DNA of 64,000 bases from Sipunculus nudus (taxonomy: Eukaryota; Annelida; Sipuncula; Golfingiida; Sipunculidae), in NCBI GenBank assembly GCA_026874595.1, contig CM049317.1, positions 63,031,118-63,095,117 of the forward strand, given 5' to 3'. How positions within the stretch are numbered: the first letter of the stretch is position 1; every line of letters starts with the position of its first letter. Under the pieces are notes generated by a model. The model had not been told where the DNA came from, made no database searches, and saw only the letters and a list, made by a program, of their open reading frames with translations. Position numbers and translations under genes: made by a program. Shown here piece by piece: positions 1-12,118 of the stretch.

Positions 1-2250
1 TTTTAAAAATTGCAGAATTATACATTCGCGGTTTTGATTGAACGATATTGCCCTTACTTTTGATATTAATGTTCACTGACCGGGACTGCTGTGTAGCTAG
101 GGGACCCGTCTGTCCCCCCTTTGGGTCATATCAGTGTGTATTTTTAGGAAAATGCTGCATTTCTGTTGTGATTTTGCCGTAAGCAAAGAATAAGCAAAGA
201 ATCATCAAAGTGTAAGCAAAGGGATTATGCCTTCATAATTGCTTTTTTTCTCCATTTTTTGAAGAAAACAATGTACTTTTGGACTTTGCGGGGGTCTAAT
301 AATGTCAGAAATGGTCAAACACTGTAGGTAAATTCTGTTAAAATTAGACAATGGGTCCCAGGAATCAATAAATGACTTTTTTAAAGTAGCAGAATTTTAC
401 ATTTGTGGTTTTGATTGAACGATATTGCCCTTACTTTTGATATTAATATTCACTAACCGGGACTGCTGTGTAGCCAGGGGACCCGTCTGTACCCATATGA
501 GTCATATCAGTGGGTATTTTTAGGAAAATGCTGCATTTCTGTTGTGATTTTGCCGCAAGCAAAGAATAAGCAAAGAATCAGCAAAGTGTAAGCAAAGGGA
601 TTATGCCTTCATAATTGCTTTTTTTCTCCATTTTCTGAAGAAAACAATGTACTTTTGGACTTTGCGGGGGTCTAATCATGTCAGAAATTGTGAAACACTG
701 TAGGTAAATTCTGTTAAAATTAGAAAATGGGTCCCAGGAATCAATAAATGACTTTTTTAAAAATAGAAGAATTATACATTTGCGGTTTTGATTGAACGAT
801 ATTGCTCTTACTTTTGATATTAATGTTCACTAACCGGGACTGCTGTGTAGCCAGGGAACCCGTCTGTCTCCCTATGGGTCATATCATTGTGTATTTTTAG
901 GAAAATGCTGCATTTCTGTTGTGATTTTGCCGTAAGCAAAGAATAAGCAAAGTATAAGCAAAGTGTAAGCAAAGGGATTATGCCTTCATAATTGCTTTTT
1001 GGCACCATTTTCTGAAGAAAACAATGTACTTTTGGACTATGCGGGGGTCTAATAATGTCAGAAATGGTAAAACATTGTAGGTATATTGTGTCAAAATTGG
1101 AAAATAGGTTCAAGAAATCAATAAATGACTTTTTTAAAAATAGAAGAATTATACATTTGCGGTTTTAATTGAACGATAATGCCCTTACTTTTGATATTAA
1201 TGTTCACTAACCGGGACTGCTGTGTAGCCAGGGAACCCGTCTGTCTCCCTATGGGTCATATCAGTGTGTATTTTTAGGAAAATGCTGCATTTCTGTTGTG
1301 ATTTTGCCGTAAGCAAAGAATAAGCAAAGCATAAGCAAAGTGAAAGCAAAGGGATTATGCCTTCTAAATTGCTTTTTGGCACCATTTTCTGAAGAAAACA
1401 ATGTACTTTTGGACTTTGTGGGGGTCTTATAATGTCGGAAATGGTGAAACACTGTAGGTAAATTCTTTTAAAATTAGAAAATGGGTCCCAGGAATCAATA
1501 AATGACTTTTTTAAAGTAGCAGAATTTTACATTTGTGGTTTTGATTGAAGGATATTGCCCTTACTTTTGATATTAATATTCACTAACCGGGACTTCTGTG
1601 TAGCCAGGGGACCCGTCTGTCTCCATATGGGTCATATCAGTGTGTATTTTTAGGAAAATGCTGCATTTCTGTTGTGATTTTGCGGTAAGCAAAGGATAAG
1701 CAGAGCATAAGCAAAGTGTAAGCAAAGGGATTATGCCTTAATAATTGCTTTTTGGCACCATTTTCTGAAAAAAATATTGTATTTTTGGGCTTTGCGGGGG
1801 TCTAATAATGTCAGAAATGGTGAAACACTGAAAGTAAATTGTGTTAAAATTGGAAAATGTGTCCAATAAATCAATAATGACTTTTTTAAAAATTGCAGAA
1901 TTATACATTCGCGGTTTTGATTGAACGATATTTCTCTTACTTTTGATAATAATGTTCACTAACCGGGACTGCTGTGTAGCCAGGGGACCCGTCTGTCTCC
2001 CTATGGGTCATATCAGTGTGTATTTTTAGGAAAATGCTACATTTCTGTTGTGATTTTGCCGTAAGCAAAGAATAAGCAAAGCATAAGCAAAGTGTAAGCA
2101 AAGGGATTATGCCTTCTAAATTGCTTTTTGGCACCATTTTCTGAAGAAAACAATGTACTTTTGGACTTTGTGGGGGTCCCATAATGTCAGAAATGGTGAA
2201 ACACTGTATCTAAATTCTGTTAAAATTAGAAAATGGGTCCCAGGAATCAA
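1..2250 (+). repeat. Satellite block alpha, copy 1 (left part)
   Basis: Anchors at 80, 457, 834, 1211, 1587, 1963. The same variants recur in the same order at 34933, 35310, 35687, 36064, 36440, 36816, a constant offset of 34853 bp, and the match continues to about 3.85 kb. The part from about 0.7 kb also recurs at 48.4-50.0 kb (offset 47660). Shared diagnostic oddities include TCAGAAATTGTGAAACACTG near 680, the AATTGAACGATAATGCCC variant near 1170, and TTTCTCTTAC with GATAATAATG near 1930. Small differences (for example TTTTTAGG near 150 against TTTTAAGG near 34995) show the copies are separate, not identical. The block probably continues left of the window. Confidence 0.85.
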
Positions 2251-5200
2251 TAAATGACTTTTTTAAAGTAGCAGAATTTTACATTTGTGGTTTTGATTGA
2301 ACGATATTGCCCTTACTTTTGATATTAATATTCACTAACCGGGACTTCTGTGTAGCCACGGGAACCGTCTGTCTCCATATGGGTCATATCAGTGTATATT
2401 TTTAGGAAAATGCTGCATTTCTGTTGTGATTTTGCGGTAAGCAAAGAATAAGCAGAGCATAAGCAAAGTGTAAGCAAAGGGATTATGCCTTAATAATTGC
2501 TTTTTGGCACCATTTTCTGAAAAAAATATTGTATTTTTGGGCTTTGCGGGGGTCTAATAATGTCAGAAATGGTGAAACACTGAAAGTAAATTGTGTTAAA
2601 ATTGGAAAATGTGTCCAATAAATCAATAATGACTTTTTTAAAAATTGCAGAATTATACATTCGCGGTTTTGATTGAACGATATTGCCCTTACTTTTGATA
2701 TTAATGTTCACTGACCGGGACTGCTGTGTAGCTAGGGGACCCGTCTGTCCCCCCTTTGGGTCATATCAGTGTGTATTTTTAGGAAAATGCTGCATTTCTG
2801 TTGTGATTTTGCCGTAAGCAAAGAATAAGCAAAGAATCAGCAAAGTGTAAGCAAAGGGATTATGCCTTCATAATTGCTTTTTTTTTTCTCCATTTTCTGA
2901 AGAAATAATGTATTTTTGGACTTTGCGGGGGTCTAATAATTTCAGAAATGGTAAAACATTGTAGGTAAATTGTGTCAAAATTGGAAAATGGGTCCAAGAA
3001 ATCAATAAATGACTTTTTTTAAAATATAAGAATTATACATTTGCGGTTTTGATTGAACGATATTGCCCTTACTTTTGATATTAATGTTCAATAACCGGGA
3101 CTGCTGTGTAGCCAGGGGACCCGTCTGTACCCATATGGGTCATATCAGTGTGTATTTTTAGGAAAATGCTTCATTTCTGTTGTGATTTTGCCATAAGCAA
3201 AGAATAAGCAAAGCATCAGCAAAGTGTAAGCAAAGGGATTATGCCTTCATAGTTGCTTTTTTTCACCATTTTCTGAAGAAATAATGTATTTTTGGACTTT
3301 GCGGAGGTATAATAATGTCAGAAATGGTAAAACATTGTAGGTTAATTGTGTTAAAATTGGAAAATGGGTTCAAGAAATCAATAAATGACTTTTTTAAAAA
3401 TAGAAGAATTATATATTTGCGGTTTTGATTGAACGATATTGCCCTTACTTTTGATATTAATGTTCACTGACCGGGACTGCTGTGTAGCTAGGGGACCCGT
3501 CTGTCCCCCTTTGGGTCATATCAGTGTGTATTTTAAGGAAAATGCTGCATTTCTGTTGTGATTTTGCCGTAAGCAAAGAATAAGTAAAGAATCAGCAAAG
3601 TGTAAGCAAAGGGATTATGCCTTCATAATAGCTTTTTTTATCCATTTTCTGAAGAAAACAATGTACTTTTGGACTTTGCTGGGGTCTAATAATGTCAGAA
3701 ATGGTCAAACACTGTAGGTAAATTCTGTTAAAATTAGAAAATGGGTCCCAGGAATCAATAAATGACTGTTTTAAGTAGCAGAATTTTACATTTGTGGTTT
3801 TGATTGAACGATATTGCCCTTACTTTCGATATTAATATTCACTAATCGGGACTGCAGTGTAGCCAGGGGACCCGTCTGTCTCCATATGGGTCATATCAGT
3901 GTGTATTTTTAGGAAAATGCTGCATTTCTGTTGTGATTTTGCCGTAAGCAAAGAATAAGCAAAGAATCAGCAAAGTGTAAGCAAAGGGATTATGCCTTCA
4001 TAATTGCTTTTTTTTTCTCCATTTTCTGAAGAAATAATGTATTTTTGGACTTTGCGGGGGTCTAATAATTTCAGAAATGGTAAAACATTGTAGGTAAATT
4101 GTTTCAAAATTGGAAAATGGGTCCAAGAAATCAATAAATGACTTTTTTAAAAATATAAGAATTATACATTTGCTGTTTTGATTGAACGATATTGCCCTTA
4201 CTTTTGATATTAATGTTCACTAACCGGGACTGCTGTGTAGCCAGAGGACCCGTCTGTACCCATATGGGTCATATCAGTGTGTATTTTTAGGAAAATGCTT
4301 CATGTCTGTTGTGATTTTGCCATAAGCAAAGAATAAGCAAAGCATCAGCAAAGTGTAAGCAAAGGTATTATGCCTTCATAGTTGCTTTTTTCACCATTTT
4401 CTGAAGAAATAATGTATTTTTGGACTTTGCGGAGGTATAATAATGTCAGAAATGGTAAAACATTGTAGGTTAATTGTGTTAAAATTGGAAAATGGGTTCA
4501 AGAAATCAATAAATGACTTTTTTAAAAATAGAAGAATAATATATTTGCGGTTTTGATTGAACGATATTGCCCTTACTTTTGATATTAATGTTCACTAACC
4601 GGGACTGCTGTGTAGCCAGGGGACGTGTCTGTACCCATATGGGTCATATCAGTGTGTATTTTTAGGAAAATGCTGCATTTCTGTTGTGATTTTGCCGTAA
4701 GCAAAGAATAAGCAAAGAATCAGCAAAGTGTAAGCAAAGGGATTATGCCTTCATAATTGCTTTTTTTCTCAATTTTCTGAAGAAAACAATGTACTTTTGG
4801 ACTTTGCGGGGGTCTAATAATGTCAGAAATGGTCAAACACTGTAGGTAAATTCTGTTAAAATTAGAAAATGGGTCCCAGGAATCAATAAATGACTGTTTT
4901 AAGTAGCAGAATTTTACATTTGTGGTTTTGATTGAACGATATTGCCCTTACTTTCGATATTAATATTCACTAACCGGGACTGCAGTGTAGCCAGGGGACC
5001 CGTCTGTCTCCATATGGGTCATATCAGTGTGTATTTTTAGGAAAATGCTGCATTTCTGTTGTGATTTTGCCGTAAGCAAAGAATAAGCAAGGAATCAGCA
5101 AAGTGTAAGAAAAGGGATTATGCCTTCATAATTGCTTTTTTTTCTCCATTTTCTGAAGAAATAATGTATTTTTGGACTTTGCGGGGGTCTAATAATGTCA

Positions 5201-5835
5201 GAAATGGTAAAACATTGTAGGTTAATTGTGTTAAAATTGGAAAATGGGTCCAAGAAATCAATAAATGACTTTTTTAAAAATAGAAGAATTATACATTTGC
5301 GGTTTTGATTGAACGATATTGCTCTTACTTTTGATATTAATGTTCACTAACCGGGACTGCTGTGTAGCCAGGGAACCCGTCTGTCTCCCTATGGGTCATA
5401 TCAGTGTGTATTTTTAGGAAAATGCTGCATTTCTGTTGTGATTTTGCCGTAAGCAAAGAATAAGCAAAGAATCAGCAAAGTGTAAGCAATGGGATTATGC
5501 CTTCATAATTGCTTTTTGGCACCATTTTCTGAAGAAAACGATGTACTTTTGGACTTTGGGGGGGGGGGGGGGTCTAATAATGTCAGAAATGGTGAAACAC
5601 TGTAGGTAAATTCTGTTAAAATTAGAAAATGGGTCCCAGGAATCAATAAATGACTTTTTTAAAGTAGCAGAATTTTACATTTGTGGTTTTGATTGAACGA
5701 TATTGCCCTTACTTTTGATATTCATATTCACTAACCGGGACTGCTGTGTAGCCAGGGGACCCGTCTGTCTCCATATGGGTCATATCAGTGTGTATTTTTA
5801 GGAAAATGCTGCATTTCTGTTGTGATTTTGCCGTA
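2250..5835 (+). repeat. Satellite block beta, copy 1 (10 monomers)
   Basis: Anchors at 2339, 2715, 3095, 3471, 3846, 4224, 4599, 4974, 5351, 5735. Each has a partner 5636-5637 bp downstream (7976, 8352, 8731, 9107, 9482, 9860, 10235, 10610, 10987), the last pair differing only through G-tract length. Shared rare variants include GCCACGGGAACC near 2357, TTCAATAACC near 3087, TAATAGC near 3626, CTAATCGGG near 3843, CCAGAGGACC near 4242 and GGGGACGTG near 4619. The left breakpoint lies in the GAATCAATAAATGAC tail near 2250, the right one in the subrepeat near 5835. Confidence 0.85.
5558..5572 (+). repeat. Expanded G tract (15 G)
   Basis: In the slot where most monomers read GCGGGGGTC (five G), this monomer reads TTTG followed by G to a total of 15. 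The interrupting C of GCGGGGG is lost. It occurs in the monomer type carrying GAAAACGATG just upstream. Its counterparts are at 11194, 13078 and 29422. Confidence 0.95.
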
Positions 5836-5866
5836 AGCAAAGAATCAGCAAAGTGTAAGCAAAGGG
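5835..5866 (+). repeat. Contracted 11-bp subrepeat tract (3 units)
   Basis: Units at 5835-5845, 5846-5856 and 5857-5866; most monomers have four. The loss of one 11-bp unit accounts for the short anchor spacing here (5735 to 6100, 365 bp) relative to the related copy at 29599 to 29975 (376 bp). Confidence 0.9.
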
Positions 5867-7887
5867 ATTATGCCTTCATAATTGCTTTTTTTCTCCATTT
5901 GTTGAAGAAAAAATGTATTTTTGGACTTTGCGGGGGTCCAATAATTTCAGAAATAGTAAAACATTGTAGGTAAATTGTGTCAAAATTGGAAAATGGGTCC
6001 AAGAAATCAATAAATGACTTTTTTAAAAATATAAGAATTATACATTTGCGATTTTGATTGAACGATATTGCCCTTACTTTTGATATTAATGTTCACTTAC
6101 CGGGACTGCTGTGTAGCCAGGGGACCCGTCTGTCTCCATATGGGTCATATCAGTGTGTATTTTTAGGAAAATGCTGCATTTCTGTTGTGATTTTGCGGTA
6201 AGCAAAGAATAAGCAGAGCATAAGCAAAGTGTAAGCAAAGGGATTATGCCTTAATAATTGCTTTTTGGCACCATTTTCTGAAAAAAATATTGTAATTTTG
6301 GGCTTTGCGGGGGTCTAATAATGTCAGAAATGGTGAAACACTGAAAGTAAATTGTGTTAAAATTGGAAAATGTGTCCAATAAATCAATAATGACTTTTTT
6401 AAAAATTGCAGAATTATACATTCGCGGTTTTGATTGAAAGATATTTCTCTTACTTTTGATAATAATGTTCACTAACCGGGACTGCTGTGTAGCCAGGGGA
6501 CCCGTCTGTCTCCCTATGGGTCATATCAGTGTGTATTTTTAGGAAAATGCTGCATTTCTGTTGTGATTTTGCCGTAAGCAAAGAATAAGCAAAGCATAAG
6601 CAAAGTGTAAGCAAAGGGATTATGCCTTCTAAATTGCTTTTTGGCACCATTTTCTGAAGAAAACAATGTACTTTTGGACATTGTGGGGGTCTCATAATAT
6701 CAGAAATGGTGAAACCCTGTAGGTAAATTCTGTTAAAATTAGAAAATGGGTCCCAGGAATCAATAAATGACTTTTTTAAAGTAGCAGAATTTTACATTTG
6801 TGGTTTTGATTGAACGATATTGCCCTTACTTTTGATATTAATATTCACTAACCGGGACTTCTGTGTAGCCAGGGGACCCGTCTGTCTCCATATGGGTCAT
6901 ATCAGTGTGTATTTTTAGGAAAATGCTGCATTTCTGTTGTGATTTTGCGGTAAGGAAAGAATAAACAGAGCATAAGCAAAGTGTAAGCGAAGGGATTATG
7001 CCTTAATAATTGCTTTTTGGCACCATTTTCTGAAAAAAATATTGTATTTTTGGGCTTAGTTGGGGTCTAATAATGTCAGAAATGGTGAAACACTGAAAGT
7101 AAATTGTGTTAAAATTGGAAAATGTGTCCAATAAATCAATAATGACTTTTTTAAAATTGCAGAATTATACATTCGCGGTTTGATTGAACGATATTGCCCT
7201 TACTTTTGATATTAATGTTCACTGACCGGGACTGCTGTGTAGCTAGGGGACCCGTCTGTCCCCCTTTGGGTCATATCAGTGTGTATTTTAAGGAAAATGC
7301 TGCGTTTCTGTTGTGATTTTGCCGTAAGCAAAGAATAAGCAAAGAATCAGCAAAGTGTAAGCAAAGGGATTATGCCTTCATAATTGCTTTTTTTCTTCAT
7401 TTTCTGAAGAAAACAATGTACTTTTGGACTTTGCGGGAGTCTAATAATGTCAGAAATGGTCAAACACTGTAGGTAAATTCTGTTAAAATTAGAAAATGGG
7501 TCCCAGGAATCAATAAATGACTTTTTTAAGTAGCAGAATTTTACATTTGTGGTTTTGATTGAACGATATTGCCCTTACTTTCGATACTAATATTCACTAA
7601 CCGGGACTGCAGTGTAGCCAGGGGACCCGTCTGTCTCCATATGGGTCATATCAGTGTGTATTTTTAGGAAAATGCTGCATTTCTGTTGTGATTTTGCCGT
7701 AAGCAAAGAATAAGCAAAAAATCAGCAAAGTGTAAGCAAAGGGATTATGCCTTCATAATTGCTTTTTTTCTCCATTTTCTGAAGAAATAATGTATTTTTG
7801 GACTTTGCGGGGGTCTAATAATTTCAGAAATGGTAAAACATTGTAGGTAAATTGTGTCAAAATTGGAAAATGGGTCCAAGAAATCAA
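5835..7887 (+). repeat. Satellite block gamma, copy 1
   Basis: Anchors at 6100, 6476, 6852, 7226, 7601. The same monomer order recurs at 13630-14755 (offset 7154, lacking the first monomer), 19729-21230 and 29975-31476 (offset 23875). Diagnostic variants: TTCACTTACC near 6094, GATTGAAAGATATTTC near 6431, GTAAGGAAAGAATAAACAG near 6950, GGGCTTAGTTGGGG near 7051, and CGCGGTTTGATTG (one T short) near 7173. Confidence 0.85.
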
Positions 7888-9495
7888 TAAATGACTTTTT
7901 TAAAGTAGCAGAATTTTACATTTGTGGTTTTGATTGAACGATATTGCCCTTACTTTTGATATTAATATTCACTAACCGGGACTTCTGTGTAGCCACGGGA
8001 ACCGTCTGTCTCCATATGGGTCATATCAGTGTATATTTTTAGGAAAATGCTGCATTTCTGTTGTGATTTTGCGGTAAGCAAAGAATAAGCAGAGCATAAG
8101 CAAAGTGTAAGCAAAGGGATTATGCCTTAATAATTGCTTTTTGGCACCATTTTCTGAAAAAAATATTGTATTTTTGGGCTTTGCGGGGGTCTAATAATGT
8201 CAGAAATGGTGAAACACTGAAAGTAAATTGTGTTAAAATTGGAAAATGTGTCCAATAAATCAATAATGACTTTTTTAAAAATTGCAGAATTATACATTCG
8301 CGGTTTTGATTGAACGATATTGCCCTTACTTTTGATATTAATGTTCACTGACCGGGACTGCTGTGTAGCTAGGGGACCCGTCTGTCCCCCCTTTGGGTCA
8401 TATCAGTGTGTATTTTTAGGAAAATGCTGCATTTCTGTTGTGATTTTGCCGTAAGCAAAGAATAAGCAAAGAATCAGCAAAGTGTAAGCAAAGGGATTAT
8501 GCCTTCATAATTGCTTTTTTTTTCTCCATTTTCTGAAGAAATAATGTATTTTTGGACTTTGCGGGGGTCTAATAATTTCAGAAATGGTAAAACATTGTAG
8601 GTAAATTGTGTCAAAATTGGAAAATGGGTCCAAGAAATCAATAAATGACTTTTTTTAAAATATAAGAATTATACATTTGCGGTTTTGATTGAACGATATT
8701 GCCCTTACTTTTGATATTAATGTTCAATAACCGGGACTGCTGTGTAGCCAGGGGACCCGTCTGTACCCATATGGGTCATATCAGTGTGTATTTTTAGGAA
8801 AATGCTTCATTTCTGTTGTGATTTTGCCATAAGCAAAGAATAAGCAAAGCATCAGCAAAGTGTAAGCAAAGGGATTATGCCTTCATAGTTGCTTTTTTTC
8901 ACCATTTTCTGAAGAAATAATGTATTTTTGGACTTTGCGGAGGTATAATAATGTCAGAAATGGTAAAACATTGTAGGTTAATTGTGTTAAAATTGGAAAA
9001 TGGGTTCAAGAAATCAATAAATGACTTTTTTAAAAATAGAAGAATTATATATTTGCGGTTTTGATTGAACGATATTGCCCTTACTTTTGATATTAATGTT
9101 CACTGACCGGGACTGCTGTGTAGCTAGGGGACCCGTCTGTCCCCCTTTGGGTCATATCAGTGTGTATTTTAAGGAAAATGCTGCATTTCTGTTGTGATTT
9201 TGCCGTAAGCAAAGAATAAGTAAAGAATCAGCAAAGTGTAAGCAAAGGGATTATGCCTTCATAATAGCTTTTTTTATCCATTTTCTGAAGAAAACAATGT
9301 ACTTTTGGACTTTGCTGGGGTCTAATAATGTCAGAAATGGTCAAACACTGTAGGTAAATTCTGTTAAAATTAGAAAATGGGTCCCAGGAATCAATAAATG
9401 ACTGTTTTAAGTAGCAGAATTTTACATTTGTGGTTTTGATTGAACGATATTGCCCTTACTTTCGATATTAATATTCACTAATCGGGACTGCAGTG

Positions 9496-11380
9496 TAGCC
9501 AGGGGACCCGTCTGTCTCCATATGGGTCATATCAGTGTGTATTTTTAGGAAAATGCTGCATTTCTGTTGTGATTTTGCCGTAAGCAAAGAATAAGCAAAG
9601 AATCAGCAAAGTGTAAGCAAAGGGATTATGCCTTCATAATTGCTTTTTTTTTCTCCATTTTCTGAAGAAATAATGTATTTTTGGACTTTGCGGGGGTCTA
9701 ATAATTTCAGAAATGGTAAAACATTGTAGGTAAATTGTTTCAAAATTGGAAAATGGGTCCAAGAAATCAATAAATGACTTTTTTAAAAATATAAGAATTA
9801 TACATTTGCTGTTTTGATTGAACGATATTGCCCTTACTTTTGATATTAATGTTCACTAACCGGGACTGCTGTGTAGCCAGAGGACCCGTCTGTACCCATA
9901 TGGGTCATATCAGTGTGTATTTTTAGGAAAATGCTTCATGTCTGTTGTGATTTTGCCATAAGCAAAGAATAAGCAAAGCATCAGCAAAGTGTAAGCAAAG
10001 GTATTATGCCTTCATAGTTGCTTTTTTCACCATTTTCTGAAGAAATAATGTATTTTTGGACTTTGCGGAGGTATAATAATGTCAGAAATGGTAAAACATT
10101 GTAGGTTAATTGTGTTAAAATTGGAAAATGGGTTCAAGAAATCAATAAATGACTTTTTTAAAAATAGAAGAATAATATATTTGCGGTTTTGATTGAACGA
10201 TATTGCCCTTACTTTTGATATTAATGTTCACTAACTGGGACTGCTGTGTAGCCAGGGGACGTGTCTGTACCCATATGGGTCATATCAGTGTGTATTTTTA
10301 GGAAAATGCTGCATTTCTGTTGTGATTTTGCCGTAAGCAAAGAATAAGCAAAGAATCAGCAAAGTGTAAGCAAAGGGATTATGCCTTCATAATTGCTTTT
10401 TTTCTCAATTTTCTGAAGAAAACAATGTACTTTTGGACTTTGCGGGGGTCTAATAATGTCAGAAATGGTCAAACACTGTAGGTAAATTCTGTTAAAATTA
10501 GAAAATGGGTCCCAGGAATCAATAAATGACTGTTTTAAGTAGCAGAATTTTACATTTGTGGTTTTGATTGAACGATATTGCCCTTACTTTCGATATTAAT
10601 ATTCACTAACCGGGACTGCAGTGTAGCCAGGGGACCCGTCTGTCTCCATATGGGTCATATCAGTGTGTATTTTTAGGAAAATGCTGCATTTCTGTTGTGA
10701 TTTTGCCGTAAGCAAAGAATAAGCAAGGAATCAGCAAAGTGTAAGAAAAGGGATTATGCCTTCATAATTGCTTTTTTTTCTCCATTTTCTGAAGAAATAA
10801 TGTATTTTTGGACTTTGCGGGGGTCTAATAATGTCAGAAATGGTAAAACATTGTAGGTTAATTGTGTTAAAATTGGAAAATGGGTCCAAGAAATCAATAA
10901 ATGACTTTTTTAAAAATAGAAGAATTATACATTTGCGGTTTTGATTGAACGATATTGCTCTTACTTTTGATATTAATGTTCACTAACCGGGACTGCTGTG
11001 TAGCCAGGGTACCCGTCTGTCTCCCTATGGGTCATATCAGTGTGTATTTTTAGGAAAATGCTGCATTTCTGTTGTGATTTTGCCGTAAGCAAAGAATAAG
11101 CAAAGAATCAGCAAAGTGTAAGCAATGGGATTATGCCTTCATAATTGCTTTTTGGCACCATTTTCTGAAGAAAACGATGTACTTTTGGACTTTGGGGGGG
11201 GGGTCTAATAATGTCAGAAATGGTGAAACACTGTAGGTAAATTCTGTTAAAATTAGAAAATGGGTCCCAGGAATCAATAAATGACTTTTTTAAAGTAGCA
11301 GAATTTTACATTTGTGGTTTTGATTGAACGATATTGCCCTTACTTTTGATATTCATATTCACTAACCGGGACTGCTGTGT
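9496..11380 (+). repeat. 1884-bp pentamer HOR, copy 1
   Basis: Anchors 9860, 10235, 10610 and 10987 are followed by equivalents exactly 1884 bp downstream. The unit carries the rare variants CCAGAGGACC, TTCATGTCTG, AAAGGTATTATG, GGGGACGTG and GCAAGGAATCAGC in fixed order. It sits inside beta copy 2 and is directly followed by the second pentamer. Confidence 0.88.
11194..11203 (+). repeat. Expanded G tract (10 G)
   Basis: Same slot and same monomer type as the 15-G tract at 5558. The length difference of five explains why the anchor offset between the two beta copies changes from 5636 to 5631 here. This is what slippage in a homopolymer would give. Confidence 0.95.
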
Positions 11381-12118
11381 AGCCAGGGGACCCGTCTGTC
11401 TCCATATGGGTCATATCAGTGTGTATTTTTAGGAAAATGCTGCATTTCTGTTGTGATTTTGCCGTAAGCAAAGAATAAGCAAAGAATCAGCAAAGTGTAA
11501 GCAAAGGGATTATGCCTTCATAATTGCTTTTTTTTTCTCCATTTTCTGAAGAAATAATGTATTTTTGGACTTTGCGGGGGTCTAATAATTTCAGAAATGG
11601 TAAAACATTGTAGGTAAATTGTTTCAAAATTGGAAAATGGGTCCAAGAAATCAATAAATGACTTTTTTAAAAATATAAGAATTATACATTTGCTGTTTTG
11701 ATTGAACGATATTGCCCTTACTTTTGATATTAATGTTCACTAACCGGGACTGCTGTGTAGCCAGAGGACCCGTCTGTACCCATATGGGTCATATCAGTGT
11801 GTATTTTTAGGAAAATGCTTCATGTCTGTTGTGATTTTGCCATAAGCAAAGAATAAGCAAAGCATCAGCAAAGTGTAAGCAAAGGTATTATGCCTTCATA
11901 GTTGCTTTTTTCACCATTTTCTGAAGAAATAATGTATTTTTGGACTTTGCGGAGGTATAATAATGTCAGAAATGGTAAAACATTGTAGGTTAATTGTGTT
12001 AAAATTGGAAAATGGGTTCAAGAAATTAATAAATGACTTTTTTAAAAATAGAAGAATAATATATTTGCGGTTTTGATTGAACGATATTGCCCTTACTTTT
12101 GATATTAATGTTCACTAA

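Larger units (their letters stand above)
7887..11470 (+). repeat. Satellite block beta, copy 2
   Basis: Anchors 7976, 8352, 8731, 9107, 9482, 9860, 10235, 10610, 10987, 11366 repeat copy 1 at an offset of 5636-5637 bp, that is 15 monomers. Differences seen by eye are few: CTAACTGGG instead of CTAACCGGG near 10232, CAGGGTACCC instead of CAGGGAACCC near 11004, and ten instead of fifteen G at 11194. The low divergence over 3.6 kb indicates a recent duplication relative to the age of the monomer subfamilies. Confidence 0.85.

Noticed and set aside
5558-5572. Canonical G-quadruplex or telomeric repeat
   Set aside because: The G runs are single homopolymers, not four spaced G tracts, and no telomere-type hexamer array is present.
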